Origin: Agelas oroides
Taxonomy: Eukaryota > Porifera > Demospongiae > Agelasida > Agelasidae
Assembly: GCA_949130485.1 (NCBI GenBank)
Contig: OX422184.1
Span: 26,106,763 to 26,170,762 of the forward strand
Direction: 5' to 3'
Length of the DNA: 64,000 bases
Below are positions 1 through 11,176 of this stretch, piece by piece. The notes under the pieces are model-generated. The model was not told the origin of the DNA. It did not search any database and saw only the letters and a list, made by a program, of their open reading frames with translations. The position numbers and the translations under genes are program-made. How positions within the stretch are numbered: the stretch's first letter is position 1; each line of letters opens with the position of its first letter.

Positions 1-561
1 ATGTGCTCAGTGCTTGCCGATTTTGAAATGGAGGTAAGCTATGGGGAGTGGAATGCTCACCTGTCCCTGCATGTGTAAGAATGGGATATTCCCTGTTTGC
101 CTACTCTCATTTCGCCTCCTTTAGACCAAAAAGTGACATTTCTCCGTGTCACAAAACCATCGCAGAGGGCCTAAAATAATAGTCAAGAGATGCCACACAG
201 TTTCTCTATTGAGTGCTGCACTTGTTGTTCTTTGTGTATAGTTAGCTGGCTACCTCTTTTCAATGTGATAGTAATGTGCCTTCTCCACCAGTGCCACTCG
301 TTATCCTCCTTCGGTAGCTCAGAGATAGTACACACTCTACTACTTACTGAGGGGGTACTGTGTCAGTAGCTGAAGGACACTGGGGGCCATTGTACACGGA
401 TGTATTAAATGCCATCGTTTTAGCTCGCCTTGAAAAACCAGCCTAAGGCTGACTGGAGAGCTGGTCCACTTCTCAGCCTTGACACACTCACTGACCACCA
501 TGCCAAGGATGGGACCATCAGCGGCAGGGAGGGGACTAGTTATGGCTGTGATGTTTGGTCT

Positions 562-581
562 GGGGGGGGGGGGGGGGGGGG
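562..581. repeat. Poly-G tract (20 G)
   Basis: An uninterrupted run of 20 G on the plus strand after GGTCT. It is a mononucleotide repeat, prone to slippage and to length errors in sequencing; any reading frame across it should be distrusted. Confidence 0.9.
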
Positions 582-1303
582 ACCACTTTTGAGCGAAGAC
601 CATCTACTGCATGACAGGCCTGGTTTTGCATGCATATTGCCTGTGTGTGTATGCATGTGGTCAGAACTTCTGTAGGAGGATCTGGCGGAGAACATTGCAA
701 GCTTTGTGCTATAGGCAATAATCAGTAGGTGGACCAGTTGCTATGGAAATGAACCAGACATGCTTCCTAGAAGATTGTGGGCTTCAAATCTACATGTATA
801 GGTATATACAGCTTGTGGGATGATCAGTGCTTACCTTAATGTTACTTTTAATTGCACATACTAAATTTAGCGATTTTAGCGATCAGTCTTTTCGCTAATG
901 CAATTAATAATGATGTGTCTAATTAATTAGGTTTCTGTTAAAAAACGCTAAAATTAATACATGCTAAACGAGGTGTATTCAGAATTTGCCACATCTAAAT
1001 GATGCTGCTAAAATGTCTAACAAGAATCCTGCTAAAATGGTCATTTTGTGTAATCCTTTAGATGTACATAAGATTTCATGCACATGTGTCTGCAGTTTTG
1101 TGTTCAAATTTGCTATGCTAGCAATTTTATTCAAGATTGCTGCAAATTCTCTCCCACTCTCAGGGTAACTGTCAGCCCGAGAACACCCATGACCCTGAGT
1201 CTGATTTGAAGTTTGTGAGTGTCACTCTCTACTGCTCCTCCAGCCAATGAAAGAGAAGTTGGAAGAAAAGAAACCCAAGCGACAAAACTGGAGATTTTAG
1301 GAC

Positions 1304-1353
1304 TGGTCTCATGCCCAGACTACCTGTGAAAGGGTAGTCTGGGAACGAGACTA
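1304..1353. repeat. Short foldback of the TAGTCTCG-type family
   Basis: The left arm TGGTCTCATGCCCAGACTAC pairs with the right arm that reads, in reverse complement, TAGTCTCGTTCCCAGACTAC. It is one of several such miniature foldbacks in the window. The flanking 9-mers do not match, so no target duplication is claimed here. Confidence 0.6.
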
Positions 1354-4157
1354 GTTGATAGCATCATGATTTGATTGTGCAATTGGGAGGGTGCATGATT
1401 GGGTACGGGAGTAGTCCAGTGTCATGACCCAGCTCCTGACCATGTCAAGACAGCAATTTGAGTCTATGATGGTCCAGCCCTAAGGACCGGAAGTCTCGCT
1501 GCCCCTCGGCAATCTCACTGTGTGTTCTCAGGCATGCCCTATACTGTCTAATGCTAGGAAAACAGTGAGAGTTAATGATTTGCACGTATTATATATAAGG
1601 GTCGCATGCGCTTCTGGCCATGGTGCGAGCCTGCGAGGGATATGTCCGTTGTACAGTTAATCAACTGGAACTAATTTTTCTTTGCTAAACAGGAAACTAT
1701 ACTAAAACCGATAACTTTTTTTCATTGATAACTATAAATACCTTTTGGGGTTTGGGAGTTTTAGTATAATTGAAACTGTAACTAGTTGTAAAATCTAAAA
1801 ACTATGAACTAAACCTTCTAAATCCAAAACTATATAACTAAAACAATACTAATTGCGCCAAGGCGTTTGAGCGCTTCTGGCCATGGCGCGAGCCTGCGTT
1901 GTTGCATAATCTGCGTGTGCCTTTGCAAGGACGAAGGGATACTGATGGCTCGCGTGCATGCGTGCCACGGCGCGAGAACCCTAGCCTTCGGGCGGCAGTG
2001 CGATGAATATGATTGAAAGGCCAGCATGCACTCCTGGCCATAAGTGTGGCGGTGTTGCCTTCATTATTGATAATCCGGAGCCGAATGTTTGCACCGTGTG
2101 TCCGTTGTACAGTTTCAGCTATCTGGAATCTTAATTGTCTATCCACCAATTCTTTGCACCTTCCGTGCTGTTATATTCTCTATAATGTTTTCGTGTCAGG
2201 CGAGCGCTGGCAGGGACTGTATTATTAAATCTCCGTAAACTATCCGTAAACACATGCCATTTCACATCCACCTGTGGTAAGAGTTGCGTAAGGTGCCGGG
2301 TGAAAACCGCATGCGTCATCATTACATCATCATTAATTTTGTACTAAATAGCTATAGGACGGAACATCCCCTGTCAACGTGCACGCGCTGTGCCACGCCC
2401 TCTGCATACTCAGACCTTTGTACCTGGCATAATTTTTACCCTGGGAGGCTGTTATAGTCTTGGATGAAGTCTGGCGTGCTGACATAAGATTGTTCTTAGG
2501 TCCAGGATTAGTCTCGCGTGCACACCCCGTTCAGCAAGACAGCTAGGGAAAGGGTCTGGTAACTTCTTTTACAGCAGTTTGTTGCACTTCTCTGTACAGT
2601 GCGGGACCAATCACAGTGCAGTATAATTTCCGTCACATGAGTGCTGATATCACAAAGGAAATTACAATCTGTGAAGCAACTGTGAAACCATGAGCAGCTG
2701 CTTTGTCCGTCTTCCCAAGATAATTATGCAGCATTTGCACTTATGTAATTTGGATAAATGAAATTCCTGTGCAACAAGCGGCTCGTTGAAAGTTATCAAA
2801 CCCCTTCCCTCACTTGCACAATGAGGTGTGGCTATGTGAGACTAGGTCTAGATGTAGTGTACTACCCTAGGAAACTACTTACTGTCCCAACAGACTGAAG
2901 AAGGGTCTGGGATCTGCATTTCATTTTGACACGTGAGGGTTATTGAACATTTAAAAGCCTCATTTCCATGCCTTATTTACACCACCTTTGATGTCACATA
3001 GTTTTTATTCGAGCATGAACGCAATATCTCAGATACAGTACTTTTGACGAAGCAAAGATTGATGACAGTTGATCCAAGAACTTTGAAATAATGCCTGAGT
3101 GGCAACATAGAACTAACTAGCTTGTTGCATGTTCAAAACCAGTTCTAACTAAATCTGATGGTGTCAATTTTTTGCAGAACACTTCGTACAAGTCTGAATT
3201 TTAGCTCATTCTCACATACATGCAGTGCCTCTGATGTAAGCCTTAGCTTAGTATGCAAATGTGACATAAAATAGTGATTTGATCCATCCATGGAACGTGC
3301 CACAATAACTTGATCAAGAACTATTGCAGCAAGCGATATTGATCAATGCCATGACTGTAGAAAATACAGCTCAGTGGAGTGTGACGAACCAGGAACAATA
3401 AATGCTCACAGACCTTCCTCATTTTCTCCTACTTATATTAAGCAAAACAATGAATTAAGGAGGCCTGAGGTGTGGCTAATTTTCCCTTTATTGAAACATT
3501 ATCCTAACAGGGAGCTCCTCATTTCCCATCTTACTCCCACGCATGAACTATACAGAATCAAAAAAATTGGTTTTCACTCTTTTTTTGCAGCTGTTTTATA
3601 AGGAGAGTCTGCAGGCTACGTCTGACAAATCAAGATCGGAGTTTTTAATTTGTGTGACTTAGCAATACAATGTCAGAATAGTTCTGTTGATTATCCTTTG
3701 ATGAACGGTTGGTGTAGCATCATTCCCAGGCTATAATCACCCAGCTTTGGGTGTCTCTAATCGCTGGAATGGAATAATAAAATTTATTATGGAATGGAAC
3801 GGTGGAATGGAAAATGGAATGGAACGGTGAATGTATGTAGTTACAGTGTAACTGGCGCTGTTCTTCAAGGTTGAGCTAGCTACTACGTGTCTAGGGCTCT
3901 TATCTCACCGCAGAGGCTATATGAGCAAGTTCAATGCATGTTGCCAGCATTCTTCCTTGTCTGGTATCATGATGTCATGGTCAGAACTCGGGGTCCCCGA
4001 AGACCAGCTACAGTACCATGCATAGGAGCCACACTTACTACTGTCAAGGAATACTGCTACTAAGGTTGTGAGACCTAGGAGCGACCGAGGATCAAGTTGC
4101 ACAGACAAAGACCGAAGCGAAGAGACTGAGGATCGAGCGCTGATTTCTGCCATCACA

Positions 4158-4265
4158 TGAATGAATGAATGAATGAAATTTTATTGTCACGCCACAAGGC
4201 AACAGGCCAATTCTGGCCTATGAGACAGAGTACAAAAACACGCATTCAAGTTTGTCCACGAAGAC
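4158..4265 (-). mobile_element. LINE/SINE 3' tail fragment
   Basis: On the minus strand the segment ends with AATAAAATTTCATTCATTCA, that is a polyadenylation-like AATAAA followed by a (CATT)n tail, a common 3' terminus of invertebrate CR1/L2-type retroposons. It lies inside the 3741-4591 element. The inner limit is approximate and no coding part remains. Confidence 0.45.
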
Positions 4266-4281
4266 TATAACTATACTGCTA

Positions 4282-4327
4282 TAGTCTTGCAAAGCCAGAC
4301 CCTTGTCTGTCTGGCTGTGCAAGACTA
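4282..4327. repeat. Short TAGTCTTG foldback
   Basis: TAGTCTTGCAAAGCCAGAC at the left is the near reverse complement of GTCTGGCTGTGCAAGACTA at the right. It belongs to the same loose foldback family as other small elements in the window. No clear target duplication. Confidence 0.55.
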
Positions 4328-4591
4328 CAATAACAAAGCATCTGGTGATGAGCCAGCAACGGTACCATACTTGGATATAGAAGCATGACGGTGGGCAATG
4401 CCGTACTTGCTCATAAAGCTTCTGCGGTGAGATAACAGCCCTAGAGATACACTATATATATAGTTCAACCTAGACTGAGCAGTGCCAGTTACACGAGTTA
4501 GCTACAACTGTGTATCATTGTTCCATTCCATTTTCCATTCCATCGTTCCATTCCATATTCCAGTCCAGCGATTAGAGACACCCCCAGCTTT

Positions 4592-6096
4592 TAGCTGCTT
4601 GCAGCATGTACTGAAAGTGATGGAAAGCTGAGCAGTGGCCTGGGAACATGACTACAGCTTTTGTGTATCACTGATTGATTTTATTTTTGCAGAGCAAGTC
4701 CCATCAACATAGTTCATGTTCGTGTGTATGAGTGTCTGTGTGTAGAGGAGGGGGAGGTCTTCCACATCACTCATTACCTTGTACGTGAACTTCAATGGTG
4801 CTGCACAACTTGTCGACCAGAATCACCAAGTTCCGCTTGTGTCATTTCTAGTGTTAGCTATGTATGCAGATAGCTCCAGATGGTCATCCATAAAGCATAC
4901 CAGGCTGATGCTGATGTCAGCATGACAGATTTCATCCAAGGACTATAACAGCCTCCCAGAGTTAAATCCTATGCCAGAGAGTCAGCTCCAGAGTCCCCTT
5001 TCTCTACCTGAAAATTTAACAGAACCTAGCTTTCCTAAGTGATAGACTGACCTCGTCCAGTGACTTAGCAGATCCTGCTCCACCTCGTAGCTCTTCGGTA
5101 CAAAGGTCATCCTTCCGTGGTGCACCAGATGTGCATGTGAACTTAGCAGTCGTTACGCCAACGGAACCGGAAGTCCTAGAGTTACTGTTGATTTCACCTC
5201 ACTTCGAATGAGCGTGGCGTGAGCGTATCGGCGTGCGTATGTTTGTACAAGTACAGGCGTGTACTTGTACTAGTGTGCTGAGCGATACTGACGCTCTACA
5301 CGCTTACGCTTCACACTCACGCTCATTCGAAGTGAGGTGAAATCAACAGTACGTACACTTTTTACTTGCGCGCGAAAAGTTAAACATGCGTTGCATAAAT
5401 GACTAATAAGCTTTTAATCCTAGGCTTTTCTCAGTAGTAGGAGTTATGGCCATCATGCAAACTCTCAGTCGACAACAACCTATCATAGTTCTCTACGTCA
5501 GAGATATCTCAAGCCCGCGGAACAGTTGCGTGGGTTGTAAGAGACCATTCAGTTCGCTGTTAAGAAGCCGTGTACATGTGGAAATATTTTCTGACTTCCT
5601 GATTTGTCCAACGTTGTGAGCTTACATTACTTGTAAATAGGTCTCACTGCACACAGGAAATTTGAAGTTGTTGTTGTGATTAGTTGTCTGGAGATATGAG
5701 CGGTTGTAAACTTAGGATTAATTATTAACAGCTGAAAATAGCACAATGGAGCCGAGTCTTGGGTAGAGCTTGAATGTTGATCCAGAAATAATAGCATGCA
5801 TAAGCAAGGTAATACAAATATTGTCGTGAAAATAATTCACAAGCATACAATATCCACAATACCAACAGAACACTGTGAGTGAGCCTATTACAGGAGACAG
5901 CTGTCTTGTGCATCTGTAAATGTTACAATGACCACAAGACGTCTACATGGTGTGACGAACGATGACTGAGTCAGACAGCTTGTGATTTTGTACACTTCAC
6001 ATTTCATCTGGCATGGAACTTGGTTTGTTAACCATGCGCAGAAGCAAGATGGCGAAGAATCTCACTTATAAACCTAGGTGGGGAAAATCAGGATAA
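4592..6096. other. No gene seen; contains one foldback element
   Basis: Apart from the 169-bp foldback at 5183-5351, I see only unique-looking sequence with short open frames and no recognisable motif. Confidence 0.5.
5183..5351. mobile_element. MITE with perfect 34-bp inverted termini
   Basis: The left arm starting TACTGTTGATTTCACCTCAC (5183-5216) is a perfect reverse complement of the right arm (5318-5351). The 100-bp centre is also partly self-complementary (GAGCGTATCGGCG against CGCTTACGCTTC). TA at each end may be the target duplication. No coding capacity; a non-autonomous DNA element. Confidence 0.75.
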
Positions 6097-6592
6097 GCTA
6101 TGATTGATTGATTGATTGATTAATTTTAATTTCAAACAGGAAATGTCTCTTCAGCCAGTGGCTGGTCCACCAGGGAGTCCTGTATATACATACAACACCA
6201 AATAACAAAACAAGAAAGGAAACCATACAAGCAAAAGGTTAAATACAATACTGCAAACATGCAGGAAGTAGCAAAAATTAAGAAAACAAGTAAAATACAC
6301 TCAGGTACTAATGCCACGAAAGTATTGAGTTTTGTAAGAGTTTTCTAAATGTGTTAATGCTCTGCACATTTCTCAGATCTGCCGGTAACTTGTTCCACTC
6401 TTGTGCACCTTTAAACATGATAGCTTTCCTGCCAAACTCTGTGTTCACTGACTTTAAATGCAATTTATTGGCTCCCCATGTAACACAATGTCCATACTGT
6501 TTGTTAGTCTTATAACACTCTGCCAGGTAGGCAGGTGCCCGCCCATGCACACACCGGTGGACTAGTACCAACCTGAACAACTCCCGCTATGA
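6097..6592 (-). mobile_element. 5'-truncated CR1/L2-like LINE, 3' end
   Basis: On the minus strand the element runs from the last ~90 codons of a non-LTR ORF2 (6308-6580) through a ~190-bp 3' UTR to a tetranucleotide tail, (TGAT)n on the plus strand at 6101-6121. GCTATGA occurs on both sides (6097-6103 and 6586-6592), a possible 7-bp target duplication. The 5' part with endonuclease and reverse transcriptase is absent, as expected for target-primed reverse transcription that stopped early. Confidence 0.65.
6308..6580 (-). pseudogene. C-terminal end of a LINE ORF2 (reverse transcriptase polyprotein)
   Basis: Ninety residues resembling the extreme C-terminus of CR1/L2/jockey-type ORF2 proteins: VHGRAPAYLAE near residue 12, then NTEFGRKAIMFKGAQEWNKL around 46-65 followed by PADLR and a SINTFRKLL-type ending. 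This is the region downstream of the RT thumb with the conserved 'AP.YL ... WN.LP' signature. The catalytic RT and endonuclease domains are missing, so it cannot be functional alone. The first ATG is internal to the original ORF. The family assignment within non-LTR elements is approximate. Confidence 0.6.
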
Positions 6593-7085
6593 AGTGTTAC
6601 AAATTAACATACATGTATATGCAAGACTATTGTAGAATGGCTAACAACTTTTGAAGATGAGAGTGAAATCAAATCCAACTACAAAGTAGTTTAAACTCAA
6701 AGCCAATGGTGTGGAGGTAAATTCAGTCATGTAATCTTTCATGCATGTCACTAGTCTGTGCAATGTTGCATTACAACAAAAGATGCCAGGCTGTGTTTAT
6801 TCCTTCCAAATGATCTGTGTTTGTACAAGGCTAGGGTATTTGGGGGATGGTACAAAACCTGGACTCTGGACTGGACTCTGGACTGGATTATGGACTCAAT
6901 TGTGGACTCAATCATGGACTAACCAACTCAAGAAACTTAGCAGCAAGATCTATACACAAAAACACAAACACACATACACTGAATACGTAACAGGGAAATC
7001 TGAGCAGCCATAGGAGGTCTGTACAAAGCACAAAAGTATGCGGGAAAAAGGACACAAAGCAATACCAAAATGTAGCAGTCAAAAT
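6593..7085. other. No gene seen; short GGACT-type tandem repeat
   Basis: Contains a degenerate 11-12-bp tandem repeat (GGACTCTGGACT, about 6858-6920) that opens a short frame reading GLWTGLWT. Otherwise nothing recognisable. Confidence 0.5.
6858..6920. repeat. Degenerate GGACTCTGGACT minisatellite
   Basis: About five to six copies of a GGACT(C/G)-containing 10-12-bp unit, degenerating toward the 3' end (TGGATTATGGACTCAATTG). Simple tandem repeat, no gene. Confidence 0.65.
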
Positions 7086-8634
7086 TTACAAGCCAAATTC
7101 AAGGTTTAGATGCTGGTGATGCTGAGGAGTAAGGAGCTGGCTAACATCAGCCAAAACTCTCTGGGTTGAAGCAACAAAATTCGGCTGCAAAGCACGTATA
7201 CATGTGAGACAAGCATGGTAATGAGCCAAAGAAGGGCGCATTGGTGTACGTAGAGTGCCATCAGTATCACAAAAAGATCGTTTCTCCATATGAGCAACAA
7301 CAATGTCAAATGGTGGAGCCAGAACCGAACCATTAGAAAGCCAAAGACTTCCTCTGCATCCTTGACATACCCTAATGTTGCCACTAAGAGGTTTGAGGTA
7401 AAATGGACTGACAGTGGCTTGAGGTGTGTGAATGAGTGGAGGTGGTCCACTACTCACTGGAGGAGGGTGCACATCACTTTCGAAATTGTTGGTTTGTGGT
7501 GTGGATATGTTCACTGCTGTGCAGGTAACTGGAATTGCATAAGCACACTGAGGCCCTAAACTGGCCGCCACGGTGCTTTGGGTTGTCACAACACTTACTG
7601 ACACAGGCTGTGGTGGTGTTGTCAAGTTCATAATTGCACCAATACTTACAGTCCCTCCTGACAGAGCTCGGACAACTTCTTCACGTTGGGTAAAATAATT
7701 ATAAAAGCGTGGCTCAGAGGTTTGCATACAGGTGGACTCTCGTAAATCCCACACTGACTTGAGGCATTCAAAACGCTCATCAAATTCGCTGAGGCTGGCA
7801 CTGTTAATGAGACCAGCATAGAAAGTATTGCCAGCACGCTTTCCAAAAATATCAGCTATGAACTTGGAGGTGACAGATGCTGCAAATCCATACTCTTTCA
7901 GCTTCTCTTGCACATTTCTTTGAAATGAATGAAACGTCTCAGCTGAATAGCATTTGGAAAGTTGTGGGTAAATGCTTCTACTAGTGCCTTGTCCCCATCA
8001 CTTCCAAATGACAAGATCTTCCTGAGTTCTCGTCTGCATCCAACAAGGGTACTTGCAAAGTAGTTGAAAGCTGTGAAATCAACCCTCTGGTGGACTAGAA
8101 CTGGTCCAAGCACCAACAGTGATATTCCAGTTTTTACATCTTGCAGCATCAAGTGGGGATATGTCAGTGGGGTGACATAAAAGTCTCCAAGGTTGTAGGT
8201 AGTATCAGCTGTAAGTACGCCAAAGCGGTGATTGTTTTGTCAGGAAGCAAACCATGTCATCCAACTGCCACTCAGAATGCACATTGGTTGGGCAGCGCTT
8301 TGACATCTTGAACAAAAATCTGTGACGTACCTTGTGCTACTTTGCATGACACTATATAAAGGATTGGTATCCTTTACCTGCTGATGCTGATGGCGATCAC
8401 GTGGTGCTCCATGGGCTTTGAGTTCTCCACCTTGCTCTTTGGTTAGAATATCAGTGGCTTGCTTAGGAGGGTGCTCAGAAGCCACCTTCTTCATGCATTC
8501 TTTAGTCGTCGCTGATGTTCGAAAAAATGGTCTGTCCTGTTTGGAATTCCCATGTGGTTTGATTTTAATTTCCAATTTCAGGGCCATCAAACGTGTATTG
8601 AACCCATGCTGTACGTGTCGCTTTCCCGTCTGAT
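7086..8634 (-). pseudogene. MULE-like transposase pseudogene, 3' exon
   Basis: Minus-strand coding remnant broken into at least three frames. After the splice acceptor (TTTTGCAG, exon from 8634) comes QTGKRHVQHGFNTRLMALKL and a basic segment, then WQLDDMV (frame shift near 8260), VLTADTTYNLGDFYVTPLTY (another shift near 8230; the D is the likely first DDE acid), LGPVLVHQ, FGSDGDKALVEAF (likely second acid), and after a one-base shift near 7915 QEKLKEYGF, ADIFGK, SEFDERFE (possible catalytic Glu). The C-terminus carries CQGCRGSL, a basic/acidic patch and HYHACLTCI, and ends at FGL. This order matches a metazoan Mutator-like transposase family seen in invertebrates; the name rests on motif memory. 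Frame shifts near 8260, 8230 and 7915 mean it is dead, although each fragment keeps family-like residues, so decay is recent or the errors few. Confidence 0.6.
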
Positions 8635-9459
8635 CTGCAAAATTGAGTGTACAATTCAACTACAATGCACTTGTGGGTGAAACCTTAATTAGCATGCAGT
8701 CTAAACGTATATTGAGACATAGGTGAGAAATTTGTGTGTCAAACAAGTCCATTTTTTGGCCTTCATGGGATTAGTATGCCATTCCAAATAGGTATACAAA
8801 ATGGGAAACCTTTTGGTGCTAGTTTTAATTTTAATGTCTCACCAAATAAAAACTGCCTCATGTAGCACAAGCAAAGATCTAGGCACTCTCTAAAGGTTGC
8901 ATGTGTGTAAGATGCTCTACCCATGGGCACTTTTTTTGCAAGACTACAGTAGTTACATACTCTCCGTGTGGAAACTGGTGGAAATACCAAGCAAAATTCT
9001 GTGCTCACTAAAATTAATCCCACCAACTCCCAACTGAAAGACGTTCATTCAGGTTTGCCTGCTGATTTCATTCTGATAAAACTGGTACCTAATTTGCACA
9101 AAACAACAGTAATTATGGTGATGTGTGACCAGTGGCACAATCTTTGCAAAAATGCACTAAAAGTAGCCATTTACAAAATGCACAACTGTTGCGTAATTTC
9201 TACTGCTTCAACACTTTCAAATAGGCATGTTGAGGTACATCAGTAGATAAGCCACAGGGAGGACCAGTTACCTAGGCAACACAGTTCAGATAGGGACTGA
9301 AACTTGTCTGATGCTTTAGACCCTGTCTGTGCACACCCTTAAGTATATTCTCCATATACACAGAAAGTGTAGTAGCACATGAAGTCAGTGTGACAAACTA
9401 GAGCAGACAGTTCCTACAACACCATGTTTATCAATGTTGCATTAGACAAGAAACCTCAC
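8635..9459 (-). other. GT-AG intron of the MULE-like pseudogene (825 bp)
   Basis: On the minus strand the donor reads TTCAAG|GTGAGG (exon ends at 9460) and the acceptor ATTTTGCAG|ATCAGAC (exon resumes at 8634). The upstream exon leaves one base of a codon and the downstream exon supplies two, so splicing joins IDIQ to DQTGKR in the same frame with no stop at the join. The intron itself holds no domain in any frame. Confidence 0.65.
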
Positions 9460-9961
9460 CTTGAATATCAATGATTGTGCGCCGAAAAAGGTGATATGTG
9501 CTGTGCACATAGTATCGCCTAGTCAGGAGGTAGCTTGTTGATCGTGTCACCACCTTTGGTCTGTCTGACAAGATCCGCATAGTACCACTAGGAAGAATCC
9601 GAAAGTAGGTTGCCCTTGTTCCATTTGGCTTCCAAGACCCCAAGTCATCAGCTTTCAGATCTGCAGAGTGTACATCATCTACATCGATGATAAAATATGC
9701 ATTCTCCGTAACACCCATCGGTTGTACGTGACACACTTGTCTTGATCTAGCTTTGGGTCCATCAAAATCCGTACCACCTGCTCTGCAGGGTACCCAGATA
9801 TCACATTAGAAAACAATGGAAACTCGGGATCATCATTGGGAGAAGGTCGTTGTACTCGACTGCTGCTCTTCACAATGGAAGCTCGGGATCATCATTGGGA
9901 GGTCGTTGTACTTGACTGCTGCTCTTCATGTTCATTGCTTGAACTCACTTCAAACTTTAAC
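9460..9961 (-). pseudogene. MULE-like transposase pseudogene, N-terminal exon
   Basis: Minus strand. Contains a Ser/Asp-rich start, SGYPAEQVVRILMDPKLDQD, then after a single-base frame shift near 9736 PMGVTENAYFIIDVDDVHSA and DDLGSWKPNGTRATYFRILP, followed by RRYYVHSTYHLFRRTI and IDIQ at the donor site. The GSWKxNG segment followed by RRYYVH is the N-terminal DNA-binding-like region found in front of this transposase family. A 59-bp tandem duplication (9814-9928) also breaks the frame because 59 is not a multiple of three. A likely acceptor (TTTTCATAG) lies immediately upstream at 9962-9970, suggesting a further 5' exon. Confidence 0.55.
9814..9928. repeat. 59-bp tandem duplication inside the transposase exon
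   Basis: CAATGGAA(A/G)CTCGGGATCA starts at 9814 and again at 9873, with the following TCATTGGGAG...GTCGTTGTACT also repeated. The copies differ by a few bases and a 3-bp gap. The offset shifts the reading frame and creates stops in the coding strand. Confidence 0.8.
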
Positions 9962-10028
9962 CTATGAAAAATGAAACGAAAAGGATCTACACCCAACACC
10001 AACCAGGATGAATGCATGTCCATGCACA

Positions 10029-10677
10029 TTAACTCTTTGCACGCGAAGTGCAGATTTATATGCATACGTGATTAATTTAGTCTACGCGAAGTGCACATAA
10101 ATCTGCACAGGATCTTGGGAAAAGCAGAACCATGCAATAGTAAAGCCAAACAAGAAGTTAGGGTAAATCCCTGTCTATTGAGTAGTAGTAGTAATAAGTC
10201 TAGGCCACACCTTTCCACTTACATTGCTCTCATAAAAGGCAGGAAGGGGCAGTGCTAGTTCGCGAGTGATTGTGAATTTGACCAAGGGCTGCTAAACGCG
10301 AAGCTTTCTCTTCAACACAGGGAGCAAACGGCCTCCAGTTTTCACTCAAGGTTGGAGTACTACCTTTAGATAACTCGGAAATCGGCTGAATCTGTCAAGG
10401 CTGTAGGTAACAAGTGAGAAAATCGGCACCGTTTCGAATTGCTGGTACGCTCCAATGTAAAGCCGCAGATAATGGCTTCAAACAAGTACAAATTGCTTAC
10501 CTAGCAGTGATCAGCTATTTAGTCCAGCCTAGTTACATGCTGTCTATGCAAATTAGCCCACTGGCACTGCCCAGGGCTTGCTAGGCAACGCTTGCCACTT
10601 TGACCTCAGACTGACAACATTAATTTCCGCATTAATAAACGGTAATGTACAAATCATTTCCACGTGCAAAGAGTTAA
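10029..10677. mobile_element. piggyBac-like MITE (TTAA, 649 bp)
   Basis: Both ends are TTAA: TTAACTCTTTGCACGCGAAG at the left and, in reverse complement, TTAACTCTTTGCACGTGGAA at the right. TTAA target sites and a TTAAC(C/T)CTTTG start are characteristic of piggyBac-type elements. A subterminal hairpin is formed by GTGCAGATTTAT and ATAAATCTGCAC near 10048-10108. No transposase; non-autonomous. Confidence 0.7.
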
Positions 10678-11161
10678 GTTGCACCCTTCCTACATTTCCT
10701 TGTGCCCAGGCCCTCTTGTACAAGCAAAAACAGGTGTTCCACTCAGGCAAACTAACAAGGCATGAAATAGAAACGGTTATTGTACTAGATGCAAGACCAG
10801 ATAAATGTGATTTATGTAGCTATATGACTTGAAGCCTTAAACTATCTGCATATTACCATGGAAACTACAATTAACTTGCTATACAAGTTCTGTCACTGAG
10901 CGGAAATCACGCTAACATAAGCCAGTCATCATTTACTGGAATGGAACAAGTTTGAATATGTGTGCTACCACACACAACTGCCAAACATCGCATTGTGCGA
11001 TGAAATGCTGTAGCTACTGGTTGTGATACCGTTTGAGCAGCAACGGTTTTTTTAAAGTGTCTTGTTGACAGCCTCTATATACGGACATTTTAAGGCAATT
11101 GTCGAGCCTTGGACTCGTGTAGACAGACTCTTGCCTGGCGAGAGTTAGTCGCGTCCCCAGA

Positions 11162-11176
11162 CCCCCCCCCCCCCCC
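11162..11176. repeat. Poly-C tract in a CCAGACC foldback
   Basis: Fifteen C following CCCCAGA, facing GGGGGGTCTGG at about 11197-11207. The tract and its partner form an imperfect hairpin related to the CCAGAC foldback family elsewhere in the window. Confidence 0.7.

Larger units (their letters stand above)
1..3740. other. Gene-poor unique/decayed sequence
   Basis: No coding region with recognisable homology is visible here; the open frames are under 110 codons and show no domain. The stretch holds a run of G (562-581), a short foldback (1304-1353), and a local duplication: a segment with GCGCTTCTGGCCATGG-like sequence near 1610 recurs near 1871, and the TGTCCGTTGTACAGTT block near 1642 recurs near 2099, so 1.6-1.7 kb and 1.87-2.13 kb are diverged copies of one repeat. 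Confidence 0.6.
3741..4591. mobile_element. Non-autonomous TIR/foldback DNA transposon, 8-9-bp target duplication
   Basis: Long terminal inverted repeats: the left end GGGTGTCTCTAATCGCTGG (from 3749) is matched in reverse complement by the right end ending near 4583, and the similarity continues inward through GGAATGG-rich sequence and further toward the centre. Both sides are flanked by CCAGCTTT (3741-3748 and 4584-4591), a perfect 8-bp direct repeat extendable to 9. This size fits hAT (8 bp) or Mutator-like (9 bp) insertion; no transposase is encoded. A LINE/SINE tail (4158-4265) and a small foldback (4282-4327) appear nested inside. Confidence 0.75.
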
